Notes: generated from the sequence alone by a model not told the origin. DNA of 64,000 nucleotides from Flagellimonas meishanensis (GCF_019880545.1 NZ_JAINVW010000003.1:930001-994000), one strand, 5' to 3'; numbered from the stretch's first letter, positions 8,420 to 17,330 are shown. Program-made: numbers and translations.

Positions 8420-9298
8420 ATGAAAATGAAGTTCTTATTTATTGCCAGTTTTTTTCTGTTGGCATTTACAAATTGTTCCGAGGACAACAATGGCACTTCC
8501 GATACTGGAAGACTGACCTTGCAACTTACCGATGCCCCTTTTCCATTTGATTTAGTGGCCGAGGCCAATGTAACTGTGTTCAAAGTGGATGCAAGACTTG
8601 CGGATGGTGAAGCCAATCAGGATGAAGAATCCATGGATGACGAAAATGAAGGTTCCGAATTCATAACCTTAATGGAGCAGGAAGTTCCTGTTAACCTGCT
8701 CGATTTGACCAACGGCACGACCGAACAATTGGCCGATGTGGAAGTTCCGGTCGGCACTTATGATTTGATTCGCGTATACGTGCGTGGAATCAACGTGGTG
8801 TTGACCGACGGAAGGACCTTTGACCTTAAAGTACCCAGTGGGGCCCAAACAGGAATCAAAATTTTCATCGCCCCCGCCCTTACCATTGCCGGGGGAATCA
8901 GCAGCGATCTTCTCTTGGACTTTGATGTGAGCCGTTCCTTTGTTGCCAAGGGCAACACGAAAACAGTGGATGGCATCAACGGTTTCAATTTTAAACCTGT
9001 GATCAAAGTGAGCAATCTCTCCACCGCGGGAACATTATATGGAACCGTTACCACCTTGGAAGAAGAGGCCAATGTACCGCTGGAAAATGCACAAATTTCC
9101 GTTTTCGATATTAACGATGCGCCTGTTACTTCAGGAGTAACAGATGCTGATGGGAATTATATGATTATGGGACTTGATGCAGGCAGCTATAAAGTGTTCG
9201 CGTCTTTAAATGGGTTCGTTGACAGCGAAATGATGGATGTGGAAATCGTTGCTGGAAACAAAACAACCCAGGACTTCATTCTGGACCCAGAGGGATAA
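8420..9298 (+). CDS. DUF4382 lipoprotein with carboxypeptidase-regulatory-like C-terminus
   Basis: A 292-residue lipoprotein (lipobox FTNC). Residues about 30-185 form a DUF4382-type domain starting GRLTLQLTDAPFPFDLV and containing VPVGTYDLIRVYV. Residues about 205-290 form a carboxypeptidase-D-regulatory-like beta-sandwich (TLYGTVT..., DADGNYMIMGLDAGSYKVFASL). Such proteins are probably outer-membrane-anchored and of unknown role. ATG 8420 gives the signal peptide; the frame is open upstream but lacks a plausible start there. Single gene with its own terminator. Confidence 0.85.
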   Translation: MKMKFLFIASFFLLAFTNCSEDNNGTSDTGRLTLQLTDAPFPFDLVAEANVTVFKVDARLADGEANQDEESMDDENEGSEFITLMEQEVPVNLLDLTNGTTEQLADVEVPVGTYDLIRVYVRGINVVLTDGRTFDLKVPSGAQTGIKIFIAPALTIAGGISSDLLLDFDVSRSFVAKGNTKTVDGINGFNFKPVIKVSNLSTAGTLYGTVTTLEEEANVPLENAQISVFDINDAPVTSGVTDADGNYMIMGLDAGSYKVFASLNGFVDSEMMDVEIVAGNKTTQDFILDPEG

Positions 9299-9321
9299 TT
9301 TGCTTTTTTAAAAATGACATG

Positions 9322-9347
9322 GGCGGGAGTTTTCCCGCCTTTTTTTT
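9322..9347 (+). terminator. Intrinsic terminator
   Basis: Stem GGCGGGA/TCCCGCC followed by eight T, 23 bp after the DUF4382 gene. Confidence 0.85.
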
Positions 9348-9407
9348 GCATCCTTCGGAAAGTTTTTTCAATCCTGCACAATCAGGTCCGCAAAACCGTA
9401 GTATTTA

Positions 9408-9415
9408 TATCTTTG
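9408..9415 (+). promoter_or_regulatory. -7 promoter element (TATCTTTG)
   Basis: Exact TAnnTTTG match, 37 bp before the PaiB-like start codon. Confidence 0.4.
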
Positions 9416-9452
9416 TCGGTTCAATGGATTGCCATTCATCTTAATCAGTAAC

Positions 9453-10064
9453 ATGTACATTCCCCATTATTATAAAAATGAAAACCTGGATGAAGTAAAA
9501 GGTTTCATAAAACAAAACAGTTTTGGAATTTTGATCAACCAAGTGGATGGAAAACCCTGGGCCACGCACATCCCCTTGGAATTGGAAAAGGATGAAAATG
9601 GTAAGGATGTCCTTGTGGGCCATATGGCCAAGGCCAATCCACAATGGAATAATTTTCAAGATTCGCCCGAAGTGCTTTGCATCTTCAATGGGCCGCATGC
9701 CTATGTTTCTTCTTCTTGGTACCGGGAAGAAGAAGTCCCAACATGGAACTACATTGCTGTGCATGTGTATGGAAAGATACTTATACTGAATGAGGCTGAA
9801 ACCATGGCATCCTTGCACAGGTTAGTGGACAACTATGAGCAAGGCTCCAAAAATCCGGTGTCATTGGAGAAGATGTCCCCGAAAACCTTGCGACAGGTAA
9901 AAGGTGTTGTGGGCTTCCGAATTCAAATTTCTGACATTCAGGCCGCATATAAACTTTCACAGACCCGTACGGAGGACCATGCGAAGATAATTTCAGAATT
10001 ATCGCAAAAAGATGATGCCTCTAGCCAGGCCATTGCAGATCACATGGCCAACAACAAGAAATAA
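9453..10064 (+). CDS. PaiB-like FMN-binding protein
   Basis: A 203-residue protein with the start typical of the family (MYIPHYYKNENLDEV) and conserved blocks FGILINQVDG, ATHIPLELE, HMAKANPQW, FNGPHAYVSSSWY and VPTWNYIAVHVYG. The family has a split-barrel flavin-reductase-like fold that binds FMN or haem. B. subtilis PaiB was described as a negative transcriptional regulator, but the biochemical role in most bacteria is uncertain. The start at 9453 is set by family alignment; an upstream in-frame start would add eight residues. Confidence 0.9.
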   Translation: MYIPHYYKNENLDEVKGFIKQNSFGILINQVDGKPWATHIPLELEKDENGKDVLVGHMAKANPQWNNFQDSPEVLCIFNGPHAYVSSSWYREEEVPTWNYIAVHVYGKILILNEAETMASLHRLVDNYEQGSKNPVSLEKMSPKTLRQVKGVVGFRIQISDIQAAYKLSQTRTEDHAKIISELSQKDDASSQAIADHMANNKK

Positions 10065-10074
10065 CACCTGGTTT

Positions 10075-11850
10075 TTACTCATTGTCCTGGAACATGGTAT
10101 CTGCCCAATTTGAATATCTGGGATTCTCCACGTGCATGATCCAAATATCATCGGTGTACTGGCCTTTCATTTTTGAACGATAGGCTGCGTAGGCTTCCTC
10201 ATTTTTTTGGTATTTGGCCAAGTACACGTAGTTGAGACCATTATCCGGGTTCTTGAAATACCTGGCATCCAACCCCTGCGACTTGAGCTTGGCCATAAAG
10301 TTTTTAAGGTACTTTTCGTTCTTGAACACATTGGCAACTATATAATGTCCTTTACCTACCCCATCCAAATTGATGAAACGTTCAATGGGCATGTAGTCGC
10401 CCCCGGTGAAGGTTCCCTTGGTGTGTGCTTTTTCTTCCTGTTTTAGCGTTGGGGAATCGTTGGAGGCCACCCGATCGGTCTCCATCTTGTTGTAAATGGA
10501 GTCAAGATCTTCATTCTTTGCCAAATATAGTTTTTGGGCCTTCGCTTCAATTTCAGGACTTTCATCGTTGGTGTGCCTTTTTACCATGCGCATGACCATT
10601 TCGAACCGTTTTTCCAAATCCCTCTGCCTATGTTCCTCAAGGGAATCCATCTTAAAGATCAGCTCATTGATCACAGCATAGTTATCCTGCTGTTGTGCTT
10701 TCAGTTCTTCAATCTGTGCTTCCCAAAATGCCAGATCTTCCTTGTTTGTGGGACGCAAGGTGGTCTTGGCATCCAACCTGTCCTTTTTTTCAATTTTTTG
10801 GTCCTTTGTATCTGCACCAAAAGTTCCCTGGATTGGCTTAGGGTCTGTGTTCGTATCTGCAACTATCATCACGTTCTTGGACAGATTGGGTATAAACGTA
10901 TACGCTATGGACACCTCATGGGTGACACCCAGATTGGTAAGATCGCTGCTTATGTTCTTTTCAAAGTTGTACCCAAAGGAAAGTCTTCGGTTCAGGTTGA
11001 ATCCCGTCCCCGCGGAGGCTCCATAAAATTGGTCATATCCTCCCTGTATCCAACCCAGCTTGGGCAAGTCAAGAATCAGTCCGCCACCGAAAATGGGGTC
11101 TTGGTTGGCTTCAAATCGGGCCCTTGCCAAAGGCAATAACCTCCCATCTTCCAAAATACCAGCACCATTCTCAAACTCATGGGCAAATTGGATGTGACCG
11201 GAAAAGGTCTTCTCGTTCAACTCGGTCAGGGATTTCCCTGTGTTGAGATTGTAATCCACCAAGTTTTGCGCAAATAGCCCAAAGTCAAATTTTCCTACGG
11301 AAAGGTTTATTCCCGGTTGCAAGGAAATGATCGATGTCTGCGTGGCATCATTTAGCAAGGGATCATCATCCAAAGCCACTGCCCTATCCGGATCAAAATT
11401 GCTCACATAATAGGGAATATTGACCCCAAAGGTAAGGCTGCTCTTCTGCCCCAGCCGAATGCCGTGGGCATAATTTGCCATAACGCCGAGGTTGGATATG
11501 ATTCCTTCCTGCTGATTATAAAGACTCAATCCGAGCCCAATTCTTTCATTCAATCTGCCACTATAACTCAAAAAATAGTTTTGATTGTTATTGTCAAAGC
11601 TGGCACTTTGGCTTCTGTGGAACAGGTTTACATAGGATTTGTCCTCCCTGACCACCGAAAATGTAGGGTTGATCAAGAACCGATTGAATTTCAACAGATT
11701 TTGAAATGGTACATTGTAGCTCACATACGGATTGTTTTCCTGTGCGGAGGACATATTGCACAGAAACAGGCTCACCGCTATCAATAAGAGAATCCAGCGG
11801 GCATTATAAGCTATTAAGAATTTTTGGAATAGGGGTAGTTTTATTTCCAT
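10075..11850 (-). CDS. PorP/SprF-family outer-membrane protein with coiled-coil and SPOR-like C-terminus
   Basis: A 591-residue protein. After a signal-like N-terminus (ILLLIAVSLFLCNMSSAQ), residues about 40-320 form a PorP/SprF beta-barrel: PFQNLLKFNRFLINPTFS, YANAHG-type strands and GLFAQNLVDYN. PorP/SprF proteins are type IX secretion components or partners of gliding adhesins. Residues about 375-440 are strongly helical and coiled-coil-like (EAQIEELKAQQQ). Residues about 505-570 form a SPOR-like domain (GHYIVANVFKNEKYLKNFMAKL), which in other proteins binds denuded peptidoglycan. The combination suggests an outer-membrane protein reaching the cell wall. Confidence 0.82.
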   Translation of the reverse strand: MEIKLPLFQKFLIAYNARWILLLIAVSLFLCNMSSAQENNPYVSYNVPFQNLLKFNRFLINPTFSVVREDKSYVNLFHRSQSASFDNNNQNYFLSYSGRLNERIGLGLSLYNQQEGIISNLGVMANYAHGIRLGQKSSLTFGVNIPYYVSNFDPDRAVALDDDPLLNDATQTSIISLQPGINLSVGKFDFGLFAQNLVDYNLNTGKSLTELNEKTFSGHIQFAHEFENGAGILEDGRLLPLARARFEANQDPIFGGGLILDLPKLGWIQGGYDQFYGASAGTGFNLNRRLSFGYNFEKNISSDLTNLGVTHEVSIAYTFIPNLSKNVMIVADTNTDPKPIQGTFGADTKDQKIEKKDRLDAKTTLRPTNKEDLAFWEAQIEELKAQQQDNYAVINELIFKMDSLEEHRQRDLEKRFEMVMRMVKRHTNDESPEIEAKAQKLYLAKNEDLDSIYNKMETDRVASNDSPTLKQEEKAHTKGTFTGGDYMPIERFINLDGVGKGHYIVANVFKNEKYLKNFMAKLKSQGLDARYFKNPDNGLNYVYLAKYQKNEEAYAAYRSKMKGQYTDDIWIMHVENPRYSNWADTMFQDNE

Positions 11851-12155
11851 AGCCGAGAACTTTTTGTAGGTTAACCGACCTGCAGGGGACAGGTATGTGT
11901 ATTTTAATTAAACTCATTAGTAAGATTTGGGATACTTATAAAGAGATTTTCAATATTTCATTATAATTTTACGGCAATTCTCGCTAAAATCCCAATTTAC
12001 TCGTTGAACGGCGCAAAAAATTAGGGTATAAAATCCTCCCAAAGGCCAACTTGACTTTCCATTTCATCGATTCGCCCTTTTTTCCAATAAATTTTTATTT
12101 GTCCTGCTTTTCATTTGCATTAATTTTGATAGGATGTTCGCATACTAAATTGGTC
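11851..12155. other. Intergenic region, no gene seen
   Basis: About 305 bp of AT-rich sequence between divergent genes. It must contain both promoters, but I see no strong motif. An in-frame extension of the downstream acetyltransferase is open here but hydrophobic and unlikely to be translated. Confidence 0.4.
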
Positions 12156-12632
12156 ATGAACAATAGTGTGAAAATTGTACCCTTCTCTGAGGAATATGGC
12201 GGGGCTTTTAAGGCATTGAACGAGGAATGGATTGTCAAATACTTCAAGATGGAGGAGATGGACCATATCTCCCTGAACCGACCTAAGGAATACATCCTCG
12301 ACAAGGGAGGCTATATTGCCATAGCCCTATGGAACGACGAGGCTGTGGGAGTCTGTGCCCTTATTCCCAGCGATCGCGAAGGGTTCCAATTTGAATTGGC
12401 CAAAATGGGTGTCTCTCCGAAAGCACAGGGTAAAGGTATTGGCAAATTACTGGGAAACCACATAATAGCAAAGGCCAAGAGCCTTGGTTGCACAAAACTC
12501 TATCTGGAAAGCAACCGAATCTTGAAACCTGCCATCAATCTGTACCTAAAACTGGGCTTTGTGGAAATGGTAGGAGCCAAATCACCCTACGAACGCAGTG
12601 ATATCCAAATGGAGTTGGATATGGGCAAGTAA
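12156..12632 (+). CDS. GNAT-family N-acetyltransferase
   Basis: A 158-residue GNAT enzyme using acetyl-CoA. The conserved parts are ELAKMGVSPKAQGKGIGKLL (acetyl-CoA pyrophosphate loop QGKGIGK), LGCTKLYLESN, and AINLYLKLGFVEM near the C-terminus. The substrate cannot be told. ATG 12156 gives the normal family N-terminus (VKIVPFSEEYGGAFKALNEEW). Single gene. Confidence 0.9.
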   Translation: MNNSVKIVPFSEEYGGAFKALNEEWIVKYFKMEEMDHISLNRPKEYILDKGGYIAIALWNDEAVGVCALIPSDREGFQFELAKMGVSPKAQGKGIGKLLGNHIIAKAKSLGCTKLYLESNRILKPAINLYLKLGFVEMVGAKSPYERSDIQMELDMGK

Positions 12633-12807
12633 CCTTCCGAAGAACTTTTTCCCATTCATCACATATACCACAAAACACCGGGAATCGATATTTCCTGGGA
12701 TTCGATAAGGTTATTCATTCTGTGCATCTACACAAAAAAGATGGGAAAAGTATTTATATATCACTAAAAATGAGTACCTTAAGATAGGGTTATTAAATTT
12801 GGGTATC

Positions 12808-13230
12808 ATGGGAACAGTTAAAAATTTGAACAAATGGGCAAATGCCCACACATATTATCCTTTGGATTTGCTCCGGGTGGCCTTCGGCGTTTTTCTATTT
12901 GTTAAAGGCGTAGAATTTATGTCGAACCATGAGCAAATGATGGTCATGGCGGCACCATTTGAGGACATGCCGGGTGGTATGATCATTTTACATTACATCG
13001 CCCCTGCACATTTTGTAGGTGGATTTTTGATTGTGGTGGGCTTGTTGACCCGCTGGGCCTCCATTGCACAGCTGCCCATTTTGTTGGGTGCGATTCTCAC
13101 AAATTTCCTCGGTGAGATGAACACGGTCAATTTGATTATGGCTCTAGTGGCTTTTATGGTCTGTATTTTCTTTATTGTCTATGGTTCCGGCAAACACTCG
13201 GCAGATTACTATCTGAAGATGCAAAAATAG
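12808..13230 (+). CDS. DoxX-family membrane protein
   Basis: A 140-residue inner-membrane protein with four helices and the DoxX-type motif LLRVAFGVFLFVKGVEF near the N-terminus, then FVGGFLIVVGLLTRWAS. Family members occur in quinone- and thiosulfate-related redox contexts, but most have no assigned reaction. A TTG three codons upstream is possible; ATG preferred. It converges on the TonB receptor gene with a 3-bp gap and no obvious terminator. Confidence 0.85.
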   Translation: MGTVKNLNKWANAHTYYPLDLLRVAFGVFLFVKGVEFMSNHEQMMVMAAPFEDMPGGMIILHYIAPAHFVGGFLIVVGLLTRWASIAQLPILLGAILTNFLGEMNTVNLIMALVAFMVCIFFIVYGSGKHSADYYLKMQK

Positions 13231-13233
13231 GGT

Positions 13234-15393
13234 CTACAGATTGTCCAACTGGTTGCTTTTGCCATCGGAACTAATGGTCCAAAAGAAACCCACAAAGAAA
13301 AAACTATCCGCTGCGGGCCTAATGGCCCTGCGGTCAAAAATGCCATTGGCATTGGGCACATCGGCGTATTGGTAATTGTTGACGTTATTGAACCCCAACA
13401 CATTATTCACAGAAAAATAAAGGATTTTTTGCTGGTCTATAAGATAGGCCCAGTTAAAGCTCAAGCTGTTGAACGCCTTTGTTTTTTCTGCCATAAATTC
13501 GGGCGTGTTCGGGTTATTGTATGGCCTGCCGGAGGCAAAGGAATAGGAAAATCCCACTTGGGACCGTAAATCATCCACCCAATATTTGGTTACCAGCGAA
13601 GCATTGTGCCTCGGTGCAAAGTTTGGCGTTGCCCTCTCCGTAAAATCCCTGAAGTCTCTTTCTGTGTCCAGATAGGAATAGGAAAGCCAATAGTCCAGGT
13701 TTTTTACACTTTTATTGTCCCTCCAAAAAATATCCAATCCGGTGGCATAGCCAGACCCATTATTGTCAAAAATCGAATTGAATTGGGGCTGCTGTGTATC
13801 ATGCTTCACCAAATTGTGGTAGTCCTTGAAATACGCCTCCGCCCTGAACGTCTTTCCATTATCCAAGTATTGATAATTAAGGATATAGTGCGATGTTCTT
13901 TCAGATACCGGTGTTTCATCAAATTTGAGCACTTCATTTCTGGGGTTTTGGTAAAAATCACCATAGGCCAAGGAAAACTGACCTTTTTCCCCAGGCTTGT
14001 AGGCCAGCGAAACACGGGGAGAAATAGTGAAATTGGCCAAAAGTGAGCTGTATTCTCCCCTTGTCCCCACCTTCATGGCCAATTGGTTGTTGAAAAAAAT
14101 GTTGGTCTCGGCAAATCCCGCCCACAGTTCATCGTTGAAACCACTCCCAAAAAGCTGCCCTTCGGATGAGAAAAGGGTATCCTCGTAGTCGACAACAAAA
14201 AGTTCGCTGCCCATGTCCAGTTCCAATCTGCTGCTGAAACTTTTGTGCAACTTCACTTTGGCATGCATTGCCGTTTCCCGGGTTTCTATGGTGTCCCCAA
14301 GCAGCACAATGTCGTTGGTGTCCCAAGTAACCGAAGCTCCAACGGTCATGCTCCAGTCATTTTCAAAGAAATGTTTGTAGGAGCTGTTGACATATAGGTT
14401 ATCATTCGTCAATTGAAATCGGACAAAATCAACAAAGTTGATATCCTCTTGTTCTATATCCAATTCCGCATGATTGAAAGCCGTGTAAAATTTGAACATG
14501 CTTCGGTCACCCTTGCTCCTGAAAACGGCTTCGCCCGATATGGATTCATAGGGGCTGTTCCAACGAACACCCTGTGTGGATGGAATCAGACTTTCATAAG
14601 GCGCCAAGTTGATATATGAGGTGTTCAAGCTCAACGATTGATCTCCCCAAATCTTGGTATGGCCCAAACCCGCTCCTACCGACATGGCAGAAACATCGGT
14701 TTTTTCCTGAACGGGCACATCCGAGGTATTCAACAAGAGTACGCTGGATAGGGCTTGGCCGTACTCGGCGGAATACCCGCCTGTGCTGAAGGTAATCCCC
14801 TTGAACAAAAATGGGGAAAATCTACCGCGTGTGGGAATGTTGTTGGCGGTCGCATTGAAAGGTTGAAAAACCCTGAGTCCATCCACAAATACTTGGGTCT
14901 CACTGGCATCCCCACCTCGCACAAACAGTCGACCATCCTCATTGACCGTGGTGGTGCCCGGCAAGGTTTGCAACGCTCCCACAAAATCGCCCACAGCACC
15001 AGCCGTGGTCACGATGTCCAAGGGTTTCAGCACAGAAACTTTGGAATTGTCGCCGGCCTCAAAAGTTCCTGCGGTCAATGTAACCCCCGTCAACGTGTTG
15101 ATGGATTCCACCAAAGCAATTTTCAAGGCATTGAGGTAATTCACGTCACCCAACTCGTAATGGGGTTCGTAGGAAAGCATGGAAACCACCAAAGTTTGGG
15201 TCCCTGTTTCGGTGGTCGCAAAACTAAAATATCCATTTTCATCGGTGGAGGCACCATCATAAGTGCCCTCCAGGTACACATTCGCACCTGCAATGGAGTT
15301 TCCCTTCATATCGGTCACCAATCCGGATATGTCCGTTTGGGCGTGTAGGTTGATAACAAAAAATAAGCTGCTCCAAAATACTAGGTGTTTCAT
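13234..15393 (-). CDS. TonB-dependent outer-membrane receptor
   Basis: A 719-residue outer-membrane receptor: signal peptide (MKHLVFWSSLFFVINLHAQ), a carboxypeptidase-regulatory-like domain (residues about 22-100, DISGLVTDMKGNSIAGANVYL), a plug domain (about 105-225, with GRLFVRGGDASETQVFVDGLRV) and a 22-strand barrel ending in a short C-terminal strand. It imports a ligand using TonB/ExbBD energy; the substrate is unknown and there is no SusD partner. Its promoter carries a predicted LytTR site (15456-15483), back to back with one serving the divergent DUF2141 gene, so the two are probably co-regulated. Confidence 0.92.
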   Translation of the reverse strand: MKHLVFWSSLFFVINLHAQTDISGLVTDMKGNSIAGANVYLEGTYDGASTDENGYFSFATTETGTQTLVVSMLSYEPHYELGDVNYLNALKIALVESINTLTGVTLTAGTFEAGDNSKVSVLKPLDIVTTAGAVGDFVGALQTLPGTTTVNEDGRLFVRGGDASETQVFVDGLRVFQPFNATANNIPTRGRFSPFLFKGITFSTGGYSAEYGQALSSVLLLNTSDVPVQEKTDVSAMSVGAGLGHTKIWGDQSLSLNTSYINLAPYESLIPSTQGVRWNSPYESISGEAVFRSKGDRSMFKFYTAFNHAELDIEQEDINFVDFVRFQLTNDNLYVNSSYKHFFENDWSMTVGASVTWDTNDIVLLGDTIETRETAMHAKVKLHKSFSSRLELDMGSELFVVDYEDTLFSSEGQLFGSGFNDELWAGFAETNIFFNNQLAMKVGTRGEYSSLLANFTISPRVSLAYKPGEKGQFSLAYGDFYQNPRNEVLKFDETPVSERTSHYILNYQYLDNGKTFRAEAYFKDYHNLVKHDTQQPQFNSIFDNNGSGYATGLDIFWRDNKSVKNLDYWLSYSYLDTERDFRDFTERATPNFAPRHNASLVTKYWVDDLRSQVGFSYSFASGRPYNNPNTPEFMAEKTKAFNSLSFNWAYLIDQQKILYFSVNNVLGFNNVNNYQYADVPNANGIFDRRAIRPAADSFFFVGFFWTISSDGKSNQLDNL

Positions 15394-15455
15394 GACCACT
15401 TTTTTGATGGATCAAAATTGCCCCATCATCTTTTGAAGAACTAAAAGGAAATACT

Positions 15456-15483
15456 GAATTGTCCATTTTAAAGGATGAATTGA
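15456..15483 (-). promoter_or_regulatory. Predicted LytTR operator of the TonB receptor gene
   Basis: On the minus strand, TCAATTC (15483-15477) and ACAATTC (15462-15456) lie 21 bp apart, 63-90 bp upstream of the receptor ATG. The stretch after the first half (ATCC, then an A/T-rich spacer with TTAAAAT) also matches the operator at 6454-6481, so the similarity is longer than the half-sites. Confidence 0.62.
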
Positions 15484-15501
15484 ATCTCGTTTTCTTGCAG
15501 T

Positions 15502-15529
15502 ACAATTCAGTGTAAAAAAACTACAATTC
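15502..15529 (+). promoter_or_regulatory. Predicted LytTR operator of the DUF2141 gene
   Basis: On the plus strand, two ACAATTC heptamers at 15502-15508 and 15523-15529 have the same 21-bp period. They lie 72-99 bp upstream of the DUF2141 start, in the opposite orientation to the TonB receptor site. Confidence 0.62.
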
Positions 15530-15600
15530 GGTCATGAAGATTTCTTTCGTGAAGGCTGCCGGACCAATTTTGGGACCATAATCAAATTAAAAAATACATT

Positions 15601-16020
15601 ATGAAAACTGTAGTACTATCATTGACACTTATGTTGGCAGGTCTAATGGGATATGCCCAAGAAAACGAAGGAATCCAAATTAAGGTTACCATTGACAATG
15701 TAACCAGTGATGAAGGTCAGGTCTTGGCCAGCTTGCACACTGAGGATACTTTTATGAAAGGTCCGGGAATCCAAAACATGGCGCACACTATTGAAAATGG
15801 CACGGTGACATTTACCTTTAGTGGTGTTGCACCGGGCATGTATGCCATTATGGCCCTTCATGATGCCAATACGAACAACAGAATGGATTACGAGGATAAT
15901 GGCATGCCCAAGGAAAGCTATGGACTTTCCGGAAACAAAGCTGCTTATGGCCCGCCTAACTTTGAAATAGCAAAGTTTGAGGTCGCGCAAGAGGATCTGG
16001 AGCTCAGCATTCGGTTCTAA
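15601..16020 (+). CDS. DUF2141 secreted protein
   Basis: A 139-residue exported protein with a signal peptide ending MGYAQ. The mature part is a DUF2141 beta-sandwich with the typical pattern of a strand, DEGQVLASL, then GVAPGMYAIMALHDANTNNRMD and a C-terminal FEVAQEDLELSIRF. DUF2141 proteins are small periplasmic or surface proteins of unknown function, often encoded beside TonB receptors as here. The predicted LytTR site upstream suggests joint control with the receptor. Confidence 0.9.
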   Translation: MKTVVLSLTLMLAGLMGYAQENEGIQIKVTIDNVTSDEGQVLASLHTEDTFMKGPGIQNMAHTIENGTVTFTFSGVAPGMYAIMALHDANTNNRMDYEDNGMPKESYGLSGNKAAYGPPNFEIAKFEVAQEDLELSIRF

Positions 16021-16042
16021 AAGTTCGTCTTCCTCTAATCGA

Positions 16043-16068
16043 AAAGCCTGCTTCTCGCGGGCTTTTTT
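16043..16068 (+). terminator. Intrinsic terminator
   Basis: Stem AAAGCC-t-GC / GC-g-GGCTTT with loop TTCTC and a T run, 23 bp after the DUF2141 gene. Confidence 0.8.
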
Positions 16069-16145
16069 ATTTTCTCAAAAAACATTTACTAACTATAAGA
16101 TTTATTGATGGTTTTTCATATTTTTATATTTCAAACTTATTGTTT

Positions 16146-17087
16146 ATGACCATTACCCAACTTCAATATGTGCTTGCTGTGGCCGAGTATAGGAATTTTA
16201 CGCTGGCCGCTGAAAAAAGTTTTGTTACCCAACCTACGCTGAGCATGCAGGTGCAAAAATTGGAGGATGAACTCGACGTACTCATCTTTGACCGTAGCAA
16301 AAAGCCCATATCCATTACGGAGGTTGGAAAAAAAATTGTGGCCCAGGCCAAAAATATCGTTGCCGAAGCGGAACGCATCAAAGATATTGTGGATCAGGAC
16401 AAAGGGTTTATTGGTGGGGACTATACCCTGGGAATAATCCCAACGGTTATGCCGACCTTGCTCCCCATGTTCCTGAACACCTTCATCAAGAAATATCCGA
16501 AAGTGAACCTTATTATCAAGGAACAGCCCACCGACGTAATGATCCGTAACATTTTGGATGGCCATCTGGATGCTGGCATTGCGGCCACGCCCTTGGAGAT
16601 AGAGTTTATCAAGGAGCGCCCATTGTACTATGAGCCTTTTGTGGGTTATGTGCCAAAAAACCATCGCCTTTCCGGGGAAAAATCATTGACCACCGAGCAT
16701 TTGAATTTGAACGACATCCTGCTCTTGCAAGACGGGCATTGTTTTCGGGATGGTGTCATCAATCTATGCCAGTCGCCCAAAAACAATAATGGCGAACAGT
16801 TCAGGATTGAAAGTGGCAGTTTTGAAACTTTGGTCAGTTTGGCGGACGAAGGCATGGGCATGACCCTTTTGCCCTACCTGAACACCCTACAACTTGAATC
16901 CGGTAAAAAAGCATTCCTAAAACCATTTGACAATCCATCTCCGGCTCGGGAAATTAGCCTGATCTACCACAAAAGCGAGCTGAAGATTCAAATTACCGAA
17001 GCGCTGAAAGAAGTCATTTCCAGCATTGTACGCGGTGCAATAGCCTTTCAGGATGTGAAAATCATCAGCCCATTGTCAAAAAATTAG
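16146..17087 (+). CDS. oxyR: OxyR, peroxide-sensing LysR-type regulator
   Basis: A 313-residue LysR-type regulator: winged-helix DNA-binding domain (residues 1-60, FTLAAEKSFVTQPTLSMQVQ) and an effector domain. The redox cysteines sit at C199 and C208 (DGHCFRDGVINLC), the same numbers as in E. coli OxyR, so direct peroxide sensing by disulfide formation is expected. It activates peroxide-defence genes in the cytoplasm. No catalase or Dps gene is adjacent. A TTG two codons upstream is possible. A weak promoter (TTG, 17 bp, TATATTTC) lies before it. Confidence 0.93.
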   Translation: MTITQLQYVLAVAEYRNFTLAAEKSFVTQPTLSMQVQKLEDELDVLIFDRSKKPISITEVGKKIVAQAKNIVAEAERIKDIVDQDKGFIGGDYTLGIIPTVMPTLLPMFLNTFIKKYPKVNLIIKEQPTDVMIRNILDGHLDAGIAATPLEIEFIKERPLYYEPFVGYVPKNHRLSGEKSLTTEHLNLNDILLLQDGHCFRDGVINLCQSPKNNNGEQFRIESGSFETLVSLADEGMGMTLLPYLNTLQLESGKKAFLKPFDNPSPAREISLIYHKSELKIQITEALKEVISSIVRGAIAFQDVKIISPLSKN

Positions 17088-17105
17088 CGGACTCGCAAAT
17101 AAAAA

Positions 17106-17126
17106 GGGCCACTAAAAAGTGACCCT
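17106..17126. terminator. Intrinsic terminator between convergent genes
   Basis: Stem GGGcCACT/AGTGaCCC with an AAAA loop and one mismatch, between oxyR and a leftward small gene. Confidence 0.65.
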
Positions 17127-17132
17127 GGATAT

Positions 17133-17330
17133 TCATGCTTTCAAAAGCAGCAGCGTGGGCTGCAATTCTGGCTTATCAACGATAAAATACCGAAGCCAGA
17201 TCTTAAGTTCTTCTATTTCATCAGGTAACAACCGTGAAACAGCTTTCTTCAATTCTTTCGCGAAGAGTTTGGCATCAAAACTAACTTTCTGAAGTACGGT
17301 TTTGGTGTAATCTAACATAGCTCTGGGCAT
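17133..17330 (-). CDS. Small conserved-looking hypothetical protein
   Basis: A 65-residue basic helical protein (MLDYTKTVLQKVSFDAKLF, then RLLPDEIEELKIWLRYFI). No signal peptide or membrane segment. I recognise no family, although its composition and codon use look like a real gene and it has a terminator at its 3' end. The start may be the internal ATG four codons downstream. Confidence 0.65.
   Translation of the reverse strand: MPRAMLDYTKTVLQKVSFDAKLFAKELKKAVSRLLPDEIEELKIWLRYFIVDKPELQPTLLLLKA

Noticed and set aside
17133..17330. Possibility that the small protein after oxyR is a peroxide-regulated partner
   Set aside because: It is convergent with oxyR and separated by a terminator. Nothing in its sequence suggests a redox role.
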